DNA of 64,000 bases from Ceratothoa steindachneri. Lineage: Eukaryota; Arthropoda; Malacostraca; Isopoda; Cymothoidae. Below, in pieces: positions 11,105 through 22,922 of the stretch. The position numbers and the translations under genes were made by a program. Position 1 is the stretch's first letter. Each line of letters opens with the position of its first letter. The DNA lies in the NCBI GenBank assembly GCA_963969495.1, contig OZ018331.1:149606779-149670778 (forward strand), read 5' to 3'. The notes beneath the pieces were generated by a model. The model had not been told where the DNA came from. It did no database searches and saw nothing but the letters and a program-made list of their open reading frames with translations.

Positions 11105-11550
11105 CACCAGGTAATGGTTTCGCCACTCCCCCCATACGGGAGGAGGTTGGGCTTCGCTACTAAGATTCAAATTTATAATCTAAAAAAAGCATCCATGGTT
11201 AAATTTTTATAAATTTTCTGAACTTCGCCAATTATAATAATTTTAAAAAGGAACTCGAAATTAAATTTCCCCCCTTTCAAAAAATCACGTTGCTAAAATA
11301 TAGTTTTAGAAGAAGATATATAAAAATAACTTTTCTGAACTTCACCATTTTTAATTCTTTGGGTTTTAAAAAATTCACAAAATTTCGATACTTATATTTA
11401 TTTCTGAACTTCACCATTTTGTTTTTTGATATTATAAAAAAATGATTAAAAATAACTTTGATAAAAACATAAGTCATAACCAAACTAAGATGAAATTATT
11501 ATTCAAATACCCCCAAAAATCATTCTTAAATTATAGAGTTAGTGAATAAT
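11105..11550 (+). repeat. Dispersed repeat C, copy 1
   Basis: About 430 bases, matched in inverse orientation by 31955-32265 and in part by 58432-58640 (inverse). Common blocks are TTCTGAACTTCACCATTTT (repeated inside this copy), AAGTCATAACCAAACTAAG and TTCTTAAATTATAGAGTTAG. One end is GC-rich with CGCCACTCCCCCC. The internal TTCTGAACTTC(A/G)CCA motif occurs three times here. Likely a non-autonomous element, class unknown. Confidence 0.65.
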
Positions 11551-12303
11551 TACTAGAAAGCACTTCAAAATGAACCACGATTGACGTTTAACCTAATCAA
11601 TCGAAATCAGAAATAAAAATTGAATATAAATAAATATTACCATTAAAGTTTAATGGGAAATTTGAGCTTGATGAATATCACATAATTCTTTAATATTGGG
11701 ACGTAGAACTGACAAGGCAACCCTCATTGCTCCAATCACTCTGCAATTATTCTCTTTTCTTTGTTTTTATGTTGCTTAATGTAGGGAAGCTAGTTTCAAA
11801 ATACCTTTAAAGTGTCGTTGATGTTTTTATAAATGTTTGAAATACATATTTGCAATTTAGGCATTATAAAAATGAATTCTTGGTCGCTCCCGCGGCAACT
11901 CGATTGAAAACCACTGATGGAGAGAAAGTCTTACCCACAAAGGATCTTACGCAAAGTCAATATTTAATGTGATCACTTTTTTTCATGAGTTACATTTCAC
12001 TTTACAGTGGGGGGGCTCCGTCCCACAGCCCTTCTGGGATATGAAAATAACCCTCACGTGAATGGTTAATTGAAGGCAATAAATTGATTTATATTAATTT
12101 GCGTCATCCAGTCGTCTAATTAATTGATTCAATATTTACTACTATACAAGTATCAACATTTCAAAACCAATCATAAACCAATCATTATAAAATGATGGGT
12201 TCGGTCTTTGAATTTCGCTTTTGAAATTGGACCTCTCATACTAAAATGTTGGTGGCCACTGCTTTACAGGGTAAAACAAAAGTATACAAGCAAATATTGG
12301 CCG
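11551..12303. other. No gene seen
   Basis: AT-rich sequence without recognisable genes or repeats. Confidence 0.4.
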
Positions 12304-12338
12304 TTTATTGAGTACAATATAATATTGTACTCAGTAAA
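12304..12338. repeat. Perfect 23-base palindrome core
   Basis: GAGTACAATAT (12310-12320) and ATATTGTACTC (12322-12332) are exact reverse complements around one central A. Pairing extends imperfectly to 12304-12338. Confidence 0.85.
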
Positions 12339-12511
12339 TATGCCTTGTTTGTATCAACATCCAGTTGCGAGCGATGGTACTCCATTGTTGAATTAATAAA
12401 GTTTGGGTGTTTTCACAATTCGTCAATTCTCCACGTCGGTCCATCGGTCCGTTCTCATACGTGGTTCTGTCGGAAATTTTCGACATGGGTTCCATGTTTT
12501 GATGCGTTCCA

Positions 12512-13190
12512 GTCACTTGAATATGAAGATAGACTGAGGGTATTAAATATGTTCTCGTTCGAAAGGAGGTGTGTGAGAGGGGATATGATTGAGCTCTTTA
12601 AAAAAAATTCTGGGATAGATAAATTGGATGTTAGCAAGTTTTTTAGTTAGATGATGGAAATCGGACTAGAGCTCACCACTTGAAAATTAAAAAGCAAGGG
12701 TGTAGGTTGGATTTAAGAAAATATTTTTTCACCAATAGAGTGGTAGACTTCTGGAACAAATTGCCGCAGAGGGTAGTAGGTAGTCCAAATCTAAATGTAT
12801 TTAAGAGTAGGTTGGATGAGTTTATGGGGAGGGAAGGTTGTGATGGTTCCTAAGTTTTGTATATATTAATATTGTTTGTATATATCTATAGCTGCATGAT
12901 TTAGTTCTTGACAAGCCTTGATTGGTGATACCCTTGTTTCTGGACGCAATCCTCTGGATGTAGTTTTCCTGGGAGTTTGGGTGCCTTGAAAAAGAGGCCG
13001 CTTGACTCGGATGACCTATGATGAGCCCTTGTGGCTTTTGTCATCCGTTATATTATATTGTGGGGGACTTTGATTTTGTCTTCCCCTGGTGATGGTGCTT
13101 TTTGTGGGTGGGTTTTGACGGAGGTGGATGACCTTTGATAGGCCCTTGTGGCTTTTGTCATCCGTGTAATTATGTTATGTTATGTTATGT
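12512..13190 (+). mobile_element. 5'-truncated second copy of the 1-3067 LINE
   Basis: From about 12515 the sequence follows nt 2430 onward of the LINE at the start of the window: YEDRLRVLNMFSFERR is encoded in both. The coding part carries a frameshift and an early stop near 12647. Uniquely, it contains two 3' ends. One has a stem-loop at 13008-13047. From about 13051 a second stretch of 3'UTR leads to another stem-loop (13124-13165) and four TTATG units (13170-13189). Either a second, very short insertion joined the first, or template switching or unequal exchange duplicated the end. Confidence 0.85.
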
Positions 13191-13194
13191 TTAT

Positions 13195-13975
13195 TACCAC
13201 TTGTGTCCTATGACCCGGTGCTGCATCGTGGGGGTTGGTTTGTCGCCCCGCTGCTCCTTTGTATGAGTCGCTTTGGGAAAGCATTTTAAGACCATTTTAG
13301 TTCATATTTGGGTTGTTGAGAATAGAAGATGAGTCTTGGTTGAGAAGTTACCCCAGGTGTGCTCGACGGATGCTATTGGTTGGGCCTCGTGTTACGTACT
13401 TTTCGCTAAGTGTTACTTTATCTTTGATTATTTTCGTGGCAATGACTATTTTTGTCACGGTTCTTGACACGTCCAATTTTCAAGGCATTGCCTTTCACCG
13501 TGCTGGCAGATGCCCTCTGTCAATTGTGAACAAGATCCAGTTAGACATCCTTGGACTTCCTAAAATCTTGGGACCACTTACATACATTCTAACCTTCTTA
13601 ACAAGCCGATAGACGGTTCTTTCCCGCATCGTAGCATTAATTTCTGAAAATGAGAAACCATTTGGGTCTGAAACGATTATGGCGGCATCAATTGCTTTAG
13701 AGGTAATTTTCGTTAACAAACGGAAGAAAATGATGTTAAGGCGTCTGTTCCTCTTCCCCCTACATAGCTAATGCAGATCAGAGTAGACAGAAAACCATTA
13801 AAATAATCCATTATTTTCTGCGAAAATATAGACCAAATACTTATCCTTTAGAAAGGCTGACTTAGGCGTTGTCTTCTCGTGACTGTGAGAAGAGCTACTT
13901 CCCAGGGCTTGATGAAGAGCTTAGTTAGCTACAACATTGCTTTCTTAACCGCAATATTATGGTTGCGCAATTGCA
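13195..13975. other. No recognised gene
   Basis: Two overlapping frames, 13313-13612 (+, 99 aa, one hydrophobic stretch) and 13495-13719 (-, 74 aa), show no motif that I recognise. At least one must be a shadow of the other. Confidence 0.35.
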
Positions 13976-13980
13976 AATAA

Positions 13981-13996
13981 TTCTCTCTCTCTCTCT

Positions 13997-14027
<31 letters not shown>

Positions 14028-14068
14028 GCTCTCTCTCTCTTTCTCTCTCTCTCTATATATATATATAT
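13981..14068. repeat. (CT)n followed by (AT)n
   Basis: Interrupted CT units to about 14053, then AT units up to the fold-back element. Confidence 0.95.
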
Positions 14069-14198
14069 ATGAATACAATGTCCGGCAGGAAAAATGAAAA
14101 GGTGCTTCCCTTAGTAGTTATCCTTGAGAATGAACTGAATAAAGTTCGAAAGTACTTGGAAGCACCTTTTCATATTTCCTGCGGGACATTGTACTCAT
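14069..14198. mobile_element. Fold-back element with 41-bp arms
   Basis: Arms at 14069-14109 and 14158-14198 are reverse complements with only three mismatches in 41 positions, around a 48-base spacer. The element lies between two AT tracts, as expected for an insertion into a TA microsatellite, where a TA duplication would be invisible. The loop is too long for a typical animal microRNA precursor, so a MITE or fold-back origin is preferred. The 80-codon frame across it is incidental. Confidence 0.75.
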
Positions 14199-14234
14199 TG
14201 CGAACCTCACGTGCTACTTTGTCAGTTATTCATT

Positions 14235-14238
<4 letters not shown>

Positions 14239-14282
<44 letters not shown>
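14239..14282. repeat. (AT)n microsatellite
   Basis: About 22 uninterrupted units. Confidence 0.95.
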
Positions 14283-14285
<3 letters not shown>

Positions 14286-14289
14286 CCCG

Positions 14290-15399
14290 TCATAAGTCTG
14301 AATATACGTAAAGGATATGGGCAATTGTCCCAATTTTAAGACTACGAGGGACCAGGGACTTTAAATATCCCCTCCCATCCATTTCACCTCTAAGCAACCC
14401 CTTTGCCCGTCCTCGCCATGCAATTAATTGTCAGCAAAATCATTTTAGGATCTTTTACAGTGTTTCCCTAATCTGCTGATGAAGGCGAATTTATCAGACA
14501 ACTTCTTTCGCTGTCGTTGATTCAAATCGATCAAGGAACCGAGTCCTTAATTAATGGGATGAAACCCTCCATAAATTTGAAGATGGTACGGTGGTTACTA
14601 TTAAGTAGCTCTGGGGTGACTTGCTGACTATGGGAAGAGTTCCCTTGTAGATAATGGATCTTGTAAGAGACTTTGAAGCTGCGATGCCTTAACACGTTCG
14701 CTACCAGAACGATTCCTAATTTTAAAAGGAGAAAAAAACCGTCACGGGAATTGTTTTTATTCAATTTAAATGTTTTAGTTACTTTTTTTAAATAGTTATT
14801 TAAATTTCTTCTAATAATCTATGGGTGTCGCTAAACGACATGAACCTACCATTGAGGATGAAAAGAATAAAGGGTACCTACCTACCTAAACTTTCCCGAA
14901 GAATTTTACGAGTGTCCTTCCTTGTCTGGTTGAAAACGTTACTGTCACACATATGAGTGAAATAGCAACTAACGTGTTAAGTAAGACTGAGTTGCCCCAA
15001 CTGTCCAGGGTGATTCTAAATCGCCAGATGCCACCCAAAAATGTAATTTAGAACCAAGTTGCACTACTCCTTGGGGTGACCTGAAACATGCTAGATATAT
15101 CCAAATCGATAATATCAAAGAATCATCATTGTTTCTAAAGGTATTCTAGGCACCTGAAACATTTTCAACACTCATCAACTTACCATTTTATGAACTTGTA
15201 AAAATTGGCAGAAATGCTCCCGTTTGCTGTCGCTTAAAAAGTCTGATTGATTACATGGATGTTGCTATGGCAACCGCACAGCCGAAAAGCCCTTAGATGC
15301 TTCGCTGGTTATTGGTTTCTGTTTTCGCCTCTTTCTCTCTTCTCTTATTAGGTGTTATTTAAGCTTTTTGGGGGGCTTTACAAAATAGTTTTGGTGTAG
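14290..15399. other. No gene seen
   Basis: AT-rich sequence. A 77-codon minus-strand frame (14531-14764) has no recognisable motif. Confidence 0.4.
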
Positions 15400-15530
15400 A
15401 TGAAAGTGTGCAAGATTTCGGTGTATTGGAAAATGTGCAAGATTTCTGTGTATTTGAAATAGTGCAAGATTTCTGGGTATTGTAAAGTGTGCAAAATTTC
15501 TGTGTATTGGAAAGTGTGCAAGAGCACGTA
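15400..15530. repeat. About 30-bp tandem repeat, 4-5 copies
   Basis: Degenerate units of GTGTGCAAGATTTCTGTGTA. On the minus strand they give repeated HFPIHRNLA peptides, an artefact of the unit length. Confidence 0.85.
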
Positions 15531-15947
15531 CCAAAATTATCCTGACGTCAAACACAACCCTAACCATAAATTTAAAGCATTAGACTTAAATTATTATTAT
15601 TATTATTACACAAGATGAGACAGGTAGAACGGGATGAGTTCAAGCACTATAGATTGCAATTAGCAATCCCCGCACACCTGCAACGTCGAAGAGCGAACGA
15701 TGGTAAGAAGAAAAGGAAGTGGAATAGAAGAACAAACTAGGAAAAGATAGGTAAAGAAAAACCTCAAGGCTTCCAGTCCTCTATGGATTCAGTTAAATTA
15801 AATTGAGTAATAAAATTAAATAGAAAAATGAAAAACAGTATATAGCAATATTCAAACAAAATGAGATATACTGTATATAGAATATTCAAACAAGAAAATA
15901 ACATAAAAAATAATAAAATAACAGGATAATGGCTCATGATGAACACA

Positions 15948-16612
15948 AGATCCTATTAGCTTTCATTTTGAAGGCATCTACACTATTCGATGCACAAGTC
16001 TCTTCGTCCAAGGAATTCCAAAGATGGACAACACTTGGCAGAAAGCAACGCTGAAATTGGCTAGTACGGCATCTGATAGACTGAAAACAAATAGGATGCC
16101 GGGCCAAAGCCTGACGAGTGTTTCTCCTTGCTACAAAACGATTTGGCAAGGAAATGTACAGCTAGTGATGCGGATGGATTGTATCTTATAGAGCATGCAC
16201 ACATTGCTCATCTTCCGGCGATGTGCAAGGTTCTATTGGACATTACCGCCACAAAGAAAGCTGGCAGTATAAGAGACTCTGTCAATAAGATGCAAGTGTG
16301 AGGTAGCAGCAGACGACCAGAAAGGGGCACAATATTCCAAAGCTGGAAGAATAAAGCTTCGGAAGCAAGTGGTGGTCACGGAAGCACCATTGAAGGTGGC
16401 ATAGGCCTTTCTCATGATTCCCAATTTCTGCGAAGCAGTAGTCACAAGAGATCTGATGTGACACTCAAAAGTTAATTTGGAATCAAATTTAACGCCCAAA
16501 ATGTCCAGTTCGTCCACATCGTTCAAGGCTAAACCATCAACATGGAGAGGTTCATGTTGATAAAAAGGGCTACGAGATCGTGAGATACACATACATTTAG
16601 ATTTAGCAATGT
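15948..16612 (-). pseudogene. LINE RT C-terminal fragment, antisense
   Basis: On the minus strand, NIAKSKCMCISRSRSP (from about 16612) is followed by ELDILGVKFDSKLTF, ASQKLGIMRKA and ILPALEYCAPFW, then a stop. After a frameshift (about 16150-16230), FLPSVVHLWNSLDEE follows near 16020. This is the region downstream of the RT active site in Jockey/CR1-type elements. The active-site motifs themselves are missing, so the copy is 5'-truncated. Its sequence differs from every other LINE in the window, so it is a separate family. Confidence 0.8.
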
Positions 16613-16619
16613 TAAACTA

Positions 16620-17160
16620 GAGGACTGAGAGGAAACCTAATCCAGGTTTTTAAAATAAAAAAAAAATCCGACCAAAATAGAAAACCTACACTGGAAACAA
16701 ACGGCAGAACAATTTGGCTCAAACTAACGGAACCTAAATACATTTGTAGGTACCAGAACGCAATAGAACTACACTATTTATGTCTCTTATGTGAAAAACA
16801 TCGTCACAATGTTTTCGATTTAGCTCATTCTCCACCCATTTTGTTTTTTTTAAATTATGAATGAGGTCACATGACTTATGTAAACTGTAATGATACGCAT
16901 GTCGATAATAAGAAACTAATTAGGTGACTTTCATTACTCTTCGTCTATTACAATGTTTACGCAATTGCATTTTTAATAAGGTTAGGTTATTGTCGTAGAA
17001 TAGGCTCCCGACGATATACTATATATCTATTCTTTGTGGGGATTATTCTATATTCGAGTGCGGGTTGATCAGATGGCCGAGAATGACTCTACGTAAATAA
17101 ATAGGCCTGGAGAGGGCTTATTTATCTTCAATATACTTAAGAAGTGGAACGGAGCCCAAG
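16620..17160. other. No gene seen
   Basis: AT-rich sequence without recognised structure. Confidence 0.4.
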
Positions 17161-17164
17161 GATA

Positions 17165-18330
17165 AATAATATTGCAGCATTAAAAAAATAAAATTTTATT
17201 AATTAATCTAACTAACAACACATGGAAAATATTTACATGACCGGGGATTAAAATGAGAGATACACTTGAAACGAAAAAGGTCATGGGAATATTGGACTAA
17301 ACGGAGAATTAAGATTTGGAGAGATTTAAAATGACAAAACAAACAAGAAGGGAAAGGGTTGGCTAAATCCGTTTAAAGCACAGAGTTACGCGGGCAGAAA
17401 GTTAAATAGTTAAATGCAATGCGTAGCTTACCGAAGGAATCTTCGGTCCAACTGGCGATTTCTTTTCCAAGAGAAGGGTTTTTTAGGGGGGTTGTCCTTA
17501 ACGAGGGGGGGAGGACTGACTTCGAGGAGTGAGAGCGAAGTGGGGCTCGGAAGTACGAGCGATCCTTGAGACAGGATATCGGAGATGTTCTGGATGAACA
17601 ATTTAAGTTATTGGTGTAACCAAACATTCTCTTGAAGAACGTTAAAAGGGGGGAATTAAATTATCACTGACTTAATATCAGGAGAACGAGAACCGTTTCT
17701 TGTCAAACGGGCTCGAAGAATAATGATTGTTCTAAAGTTGTTCTATTTCTGAACAATAGGGGGGCGAGAACCGTTTCTTGTCGAACAGGCTCGAAGAACA
17801 ATGACTGTTCTAAAGTTGTTCTCTCTCTGAACAACAGTGGGGGCCCTGTTGACTTGGCGTCTCGAGGGGCACGAACCTTGGCACTCAAGGATATTGTCCT
17901 CTTCTGGACAATAAGGGGGTTCTCGGGGTAGAGTTCCTAGGTGCACAAGGGAGACTGGATCGGCGTGATGCCTCACGAAGATAATCGGGATCTGCTTCAA
18001 ACGCGAAATTCTATCGCATAAATAGCCGGAGCCATCCCCTCGGCGTAGGGGACAATGGGGGACTTCGATGAAATGTCCGGTAGCGCTTGGAAAAATCTTA
18101 TCTTCCCATAAGCCTAATTCAATCAGGCCAGATCGACGCCTGGAGGCAAACGGGGGATTGAACCTCCTTGATTAAACTTGGGAATAGTGGGTGATAAGAA
18201 CGCCGTTCTACGCTCTCTCGCAGGATGCACGTGGAAAGCATGAGTTTCGATATGTGATAGGGGCTAGGCGTGGCAGCCTCAGGACATTCTATCACAGTTA
18301 TTGTTTCTTTTGGTATTGAAGCAGAGTCTC
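17165..18330. other. GC-richer block with internal 77-bp duplication
   Basis: A second composition island like 7855-8600. It starts with an A/T-rich stretch (about 17180-17230) and contains a tandem duplication of 77 bases (17688-17841) based on GAGAACCGTTTCTTGTC and GTTCTAAAGTTGTTCT. The short frames on the minus strand have no domain. A similar layout is present at 37490-38200. It could be an unrecognised LTR-like unit; I could not define termini. Confidence 0.3.
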
Positions 18331-18479
18331 ATCTCCTAAACCAAAGCCTAATGTAATTAACATATTAAATACGAGCATCTTTAAATAACACTAGATGAAG
18401 AAAATCCATAACTGTCAATTAATACATATTCTTTATTCTCGATTTCCATAATGAGAAGGGAATCGTGTTTTTTTTTAAG

Positions 18480-18845
18480 TCAGCACATTGTGCAGAAAAA
18501 GGTGTTTCGTTTCCGTTAACAAATTGTGAATAAAAGTGTTTTGTTTAATTCAGCATAATGTGAAAGAAAAAAAAAGGTGTTTCGTTTACGTCAGCATATT
18601 GTGAAAGAAAAAAAAAGGTGTTTGTTTACCTTAGCACACTGTGAAGGTAAAACGGTGTATTGTTTGCGTCAGCGCATTGCAAAGAAAAAAAGTTTCGTTT
18701 ACGTTAGCACATTGTAAAAAAAAGTTTCTTTTTACGTTAACACATTGTGAAAGAAAAAATATACGAGTATTTCGTTTGGGTCAGCACACTGTGAAAGGTA
18801 AAATATGTTTTGTTTACCTCAGCACATTTTGGTGTATTTATGCAT
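18480..18845. repeat. About 40-48-bp tandem repeat, 8 copies
   Basis: Units contain GTTTCGTTTACGTCAGCACA, a TTGTGAAAG motif and a variable A-run. The 78-codon frame at 18641-18877 is produced by this array. Confidence 0.9.
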
Positions 18846-19215
18846 CTCGAGGAAGAACGGTTCCTCGAATGGCCTAGTTACTCGCTCGTTAAATAGTTTC
18901 CTTTGTAAAGTAACAATGGTTTCTTAATCGCTGAACCCCAACGCTAATGGATGACAAGGAATGAACAACTAGGTGTTTTTTTTTTAGGTACGAGTCATTT
19001 GGATCTATTTTATGGAACTGGTAAAGTCAAGGGAGTTTGAAACCTTTATGTTATCTCCGATTTGATTTTGATTCTGGTATTTTCTATTGGTTTATCATCT
19101 TTTCCTGGTATATCGCTTCAATAAATGATCTTCTTTACACGGTGCTCCAATTGGACACGAAACGGATAACTAATTGAGATCCAGCAAAAATTGATGGTCT
19201 TTAAAAAATAGGTAT
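18846..19215. other. No gene seen
   Basis: AT-rich sequence without recognised structure. Confidence 0.4.
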
Positions 19216-19220
19216 CATGT

Positions 19221-19349
19221 AAAGATGAGGCACCCTCAAGGTTTTGTCGACCCTAATATAACCTCACCTATTCTAGATTGAGTTGCTTAGGTTAAGTTTA
19301 GTCAGGTTAGGTTATATTAGGTCGAAAATCCCTTGGTATGCCTCATTTT
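19221..19349. mobile_element. Imperfect fold-back/MITE-like element
   Basis: Arms at 19221-19264 and 19309-19349 are imperfect inverted repeats. Both read, from the outside in, ATGAGGCA, CAAGG, TCGACC(C) and TAATATAACCT. The spacer is about 44 bases and rich in AGGTTA. Total length is about 130 bases, with no coding potential. No target duplication could be assigned. Confidence 0.65.
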
Positions 19350-19690
19350 AACAAGATCTATAAATACTTAAGAAGGGGGAGATAGAACGGCTGAAGCTTA
19401 GGTGGAAGATGAATGTCTAGCTTTTACTGGCACATTCCAAGAACCGAAAATGCTCTCGAGTGCTAAACTTGGGGAAGGGAGAAGCCAATGATAGTAGTAA
19501 TTTTGAATTAGAGCTGAATCCCACGCGAGGACGGATCGGTCGGGATCACCGCCGATACAAGTTCTCGAGAAGGTTGGATGGCTACGAGCTCCACCCAAGA
19601 TTTGGTTCCTGAGACTCTACCGGAGTGTGGCTGACCTCACTGAGTCCTTCTGACACTTTTAATACTTCATTCCAAGAAAAGGATGTGACC

Positions 19691-20249
<559 letters not shown>

Positions 20250-20527
20250 CAGTGATTCCCAACCTTTCTTTGCTCCGTGGCCTCCTTTTAATACCATTTC
20301 CCAAAATTTAAAAAAAACCGACTCAATATTGAAAGAACTATACAAGGAATATTTTACAAATAAAAAATGAAATAATTATATTAATTCAATCTTGGACATT
20401 AAATAAAATGCGATGTCCTGTAGATTATGTACAATCTATAGAGTTTTCTCTTTAGAAAGATCAATATTCCAACAGTTTGAGCTTGGCCAATCTCTGGGCC
20501 CTGATCCCGCTTGGTTGAGAACCCTTG
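20250..20527 (+). mobile_element. hAT-type MITE, probable
   Basis: The left end CAGTGATTCCCAACC (20250-20264) and the complement of the right end, CAAGGGTTCTCAACC (20527-20513), are typical hAT termini (CA(G/A)-G-TTC-CAACC). Flanking octamers GTGTGTGG and GTGCATGA agree at 5 of 8 positions, so a decayed 8-bp duplication is possible but not clear. At 278 bases it cannot encode a transposase. Confidence 0.55.
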
Positions 20528-21085
20528 GTGCATGAAGTTGTGATCTTCGTGTTTTCGAAAAGATGCTGTGATGTAAAAAGTTTCATAGGCTTTTTACACC
20601 AACGGCAGAAGCAATGTATGTAAGCCACACTCGCCTCATTTTCACTATAAATTTGGAAATTATTCGTCCACCCGCGGAAGATATTAATAGCAGCTCTATC
20701 AGTGAATCTAAGAACCCCACTTGATAGCCATTATCCGAGGTTGAACGATAATTGGAGTGAATTTGAGTAGGCTGGGTATTATAGACCCTAACCATTGAGG
20801 GCATTTTCCGCTGAGGAGATATGTAAAGTTAATGGTGGAGTTGAAGTTAAAATGTTTGGAAGATATGTTTATACTCGTAGATCCACCTGCATGCGTTGGG
20901 GACGGAAGGGCAAATATTGGGTGTTGGGGTTGGGAGGACACCATGGTTGTCTATGTTATAGCTAACGCCGCCTTTGGGCTATGGATTGGGAAGGCAGATA
21001 AAAACCTACGAACATTTGTTTGTAAATGAAATTGTAATTGTCTTTTTATTTGTTTGGTGGGGTTAATTTTGTCCTTTAATATTAA
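20528..21085. other. No gene seen
   Basis: Overlapping frames on both strands near 20583-21029 lack motifs. Confidence 0.4.
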
Positions 21086-21089
21086 ATTT

Positions 21090-21545
21090 AACAAGGTCAA
21101 CAGAACTAAGTCGCGTGCTCTCAATTATTATGTCTTATGACCTCACGATCTTCAAAACTTTCAAGAAGTGGGGCAATCCGACCCAAGGTTAGTTTTCTTT
21201 TAATAAATCCCGGACTAACCTTGGGATGACTTTGGTAATTATATCATTCGAAAGAGAATGTAAAACAACATAAGGGTTTCAAATTTCGTTAGAATCAGCC
21301 GAATAGTTATGATGTTATTGGCAAATAATTCTAGTACTAACCTAGAGAGGACCTTGATAATTATATCATTCGAAAGGGAATATAAAACAACATGAAGGTA
21401 TTAAATTTCGTTAGAATCGGCCGAAAAGTTACGATTTTATTGCCAAAAAGACTCGTTGAAAAATAAAATGGTTACCACCCGACCGACCGACCTACGGACT
21501 GACATAGTAATTTATAGCCTCGCGTACACGATACTAAAAACTCTC
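21090..21545 (-). mobile_element. Dispersed repeat D, copy 1
   Basis: Inverse copy of the family at 39455-40015 and 57735-58035. It contains two internal units of about 120 bases, each with CATTCGAAAG, TTTCGTTAGAATC and GGCCGAA. One end carries GGTCAACAG...AAGTCGCGTGCTCTC (21092-21120). The other has CGACCGACCGACCTACGGAC and CGCGTACACG (about 21520). Confidence 0.75.
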
Positions 21546-21784
21546 AGGTATTTTTTGTTCACCCTTTTACAAGAACCTAGAGGAGCAATTAACGCCCTAA
21601 TGATTGAAGAGTAGCAACTAATATCCCCGCAATATAAACACCCTTTTGTAGACACTTAAAATATGATGAAATTTATAATAACATTTCAATAGAATTTATA
21701 ATTATATTAAACTTAATACGATTATTGAAATCCGTGCATTTAACTGGATTCCATTTATAGTTACAACAAACACGGTAGTTTATT
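21546..21784. other. No gene seen
   Basis: AT-rich spacer before the tandem array. Confidence 0.4.
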
Positions 21785-22922
21785 ATTCACATACGGTAAA
21801 CATGAAACAATTTCTAATTAGAAACAATGGGAAAAATGAAATTTATTAATTCCCATACAGTAAACATGAAACAATTTCTAATTAGAAACAATGGGAAAAA
21901 TGAAATTTATTAATTCCCATACGGTAAACATGAAACAATTTCTAATTAGAAACAATGGGAAAAATGAAATTTATTAATTCCCATACGGTAAACATGAAAC
22001 AATGAGAAAAATGCAATTTATTAATTCACATACTGTAATTATGAAACAATTTCTAATTAGAAACAATGGGAAAAATGCAATTTATTAATTCACAAACGGT
22101 AAACACGAAACAATTTCTAATAAGAAACAATGGGAAAATGCAATTTATTAATTCACATATGGTAAAGATGAAGCAATTTCTAATTAGAAATAATGGGAAA
22201 ATGAAATTTATTAATTCCCATACGGTAAACATGAAACAATTTCTAATTAGAAACAATGGGAAAAATGCAATTTATTAATTCACATACTGTAATTATGAAA
22301 CAATTTCTAATTAGAAACAATGGGAAAAATGCAATTTATTAATTCCCATACGGTAAACATGAAACAATTTCTAATTAGAAACAATGGGAAAAATGAAATT
22401 TATTAATTCACAAACGGTAAACACGAAACAATTTCTAATAAGAAACAATGGGAAAATGCAATTTATTAATTCACATATGGTAAAGGTGAAGCAATTTCTA
22501 ATTAGAAACAATGGGAAAAATGCAATTTATTAATTCACAAACGGTAAACACGAAACAATTTCTAATTAGAAACAATGGGAAAAATGAAATTTATTAATTC
22601 ACAAACGGTAAACACGAAACAATTTCTAATAAGAAACAATGGGAAAAATGAAATTTATTAATTCACATATGGTAAAGGTGAAGCAATTTCTAATTAGAAA
22701 CAATGGGAAAAATTCAATTTATTAATTCACAAACGGTAAACACGAAACAATTTCTAATTAGAAACAATGGGAAAAATGAAATTTATTAATTCACAAACGG
22801 TAAACACGAAACAATTTCTAATAAGAAACAATGGGGAAAAATGCAATTTATTAATTCACATACGGTAAACATGAAACAATTTCTTATTAGAAACAATGGG
22901 AAAAATGCAATTTATTAATTCT
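21785..22922. repeat. About 64-bp minisatellite, about 17 copies
   Basis: Units contain ACGGTAAACATGAAACAA, the perfect palindrome TTTCTAATTAGAAA, AACAATGGGAAAAATG and TTTATTAATTC. Several units carry TTTCTAATAAGAAA, which breaks the palindrome. Variants (CATATGGTAAAG, ACAAACGGTAAACACG) recur in the same order, showing higher-order amplification. Frames of about 70 codons on both strands derive from it. Confidence 0.96.

Noticed and set aside
14069..14198. MicroRNA precursor
   Set aside because: The 48-base loop and 41-bp near-perfect arms fit a fold-back transposon better than an animal pre-miRNA.
19250..19330. Interstitial arthropod-type telomere repeat (TTAGG)n
   Set aside because: Only scattered AGGTTA/TTAGG words, not a tandem array, and they are part of the fold-back element.
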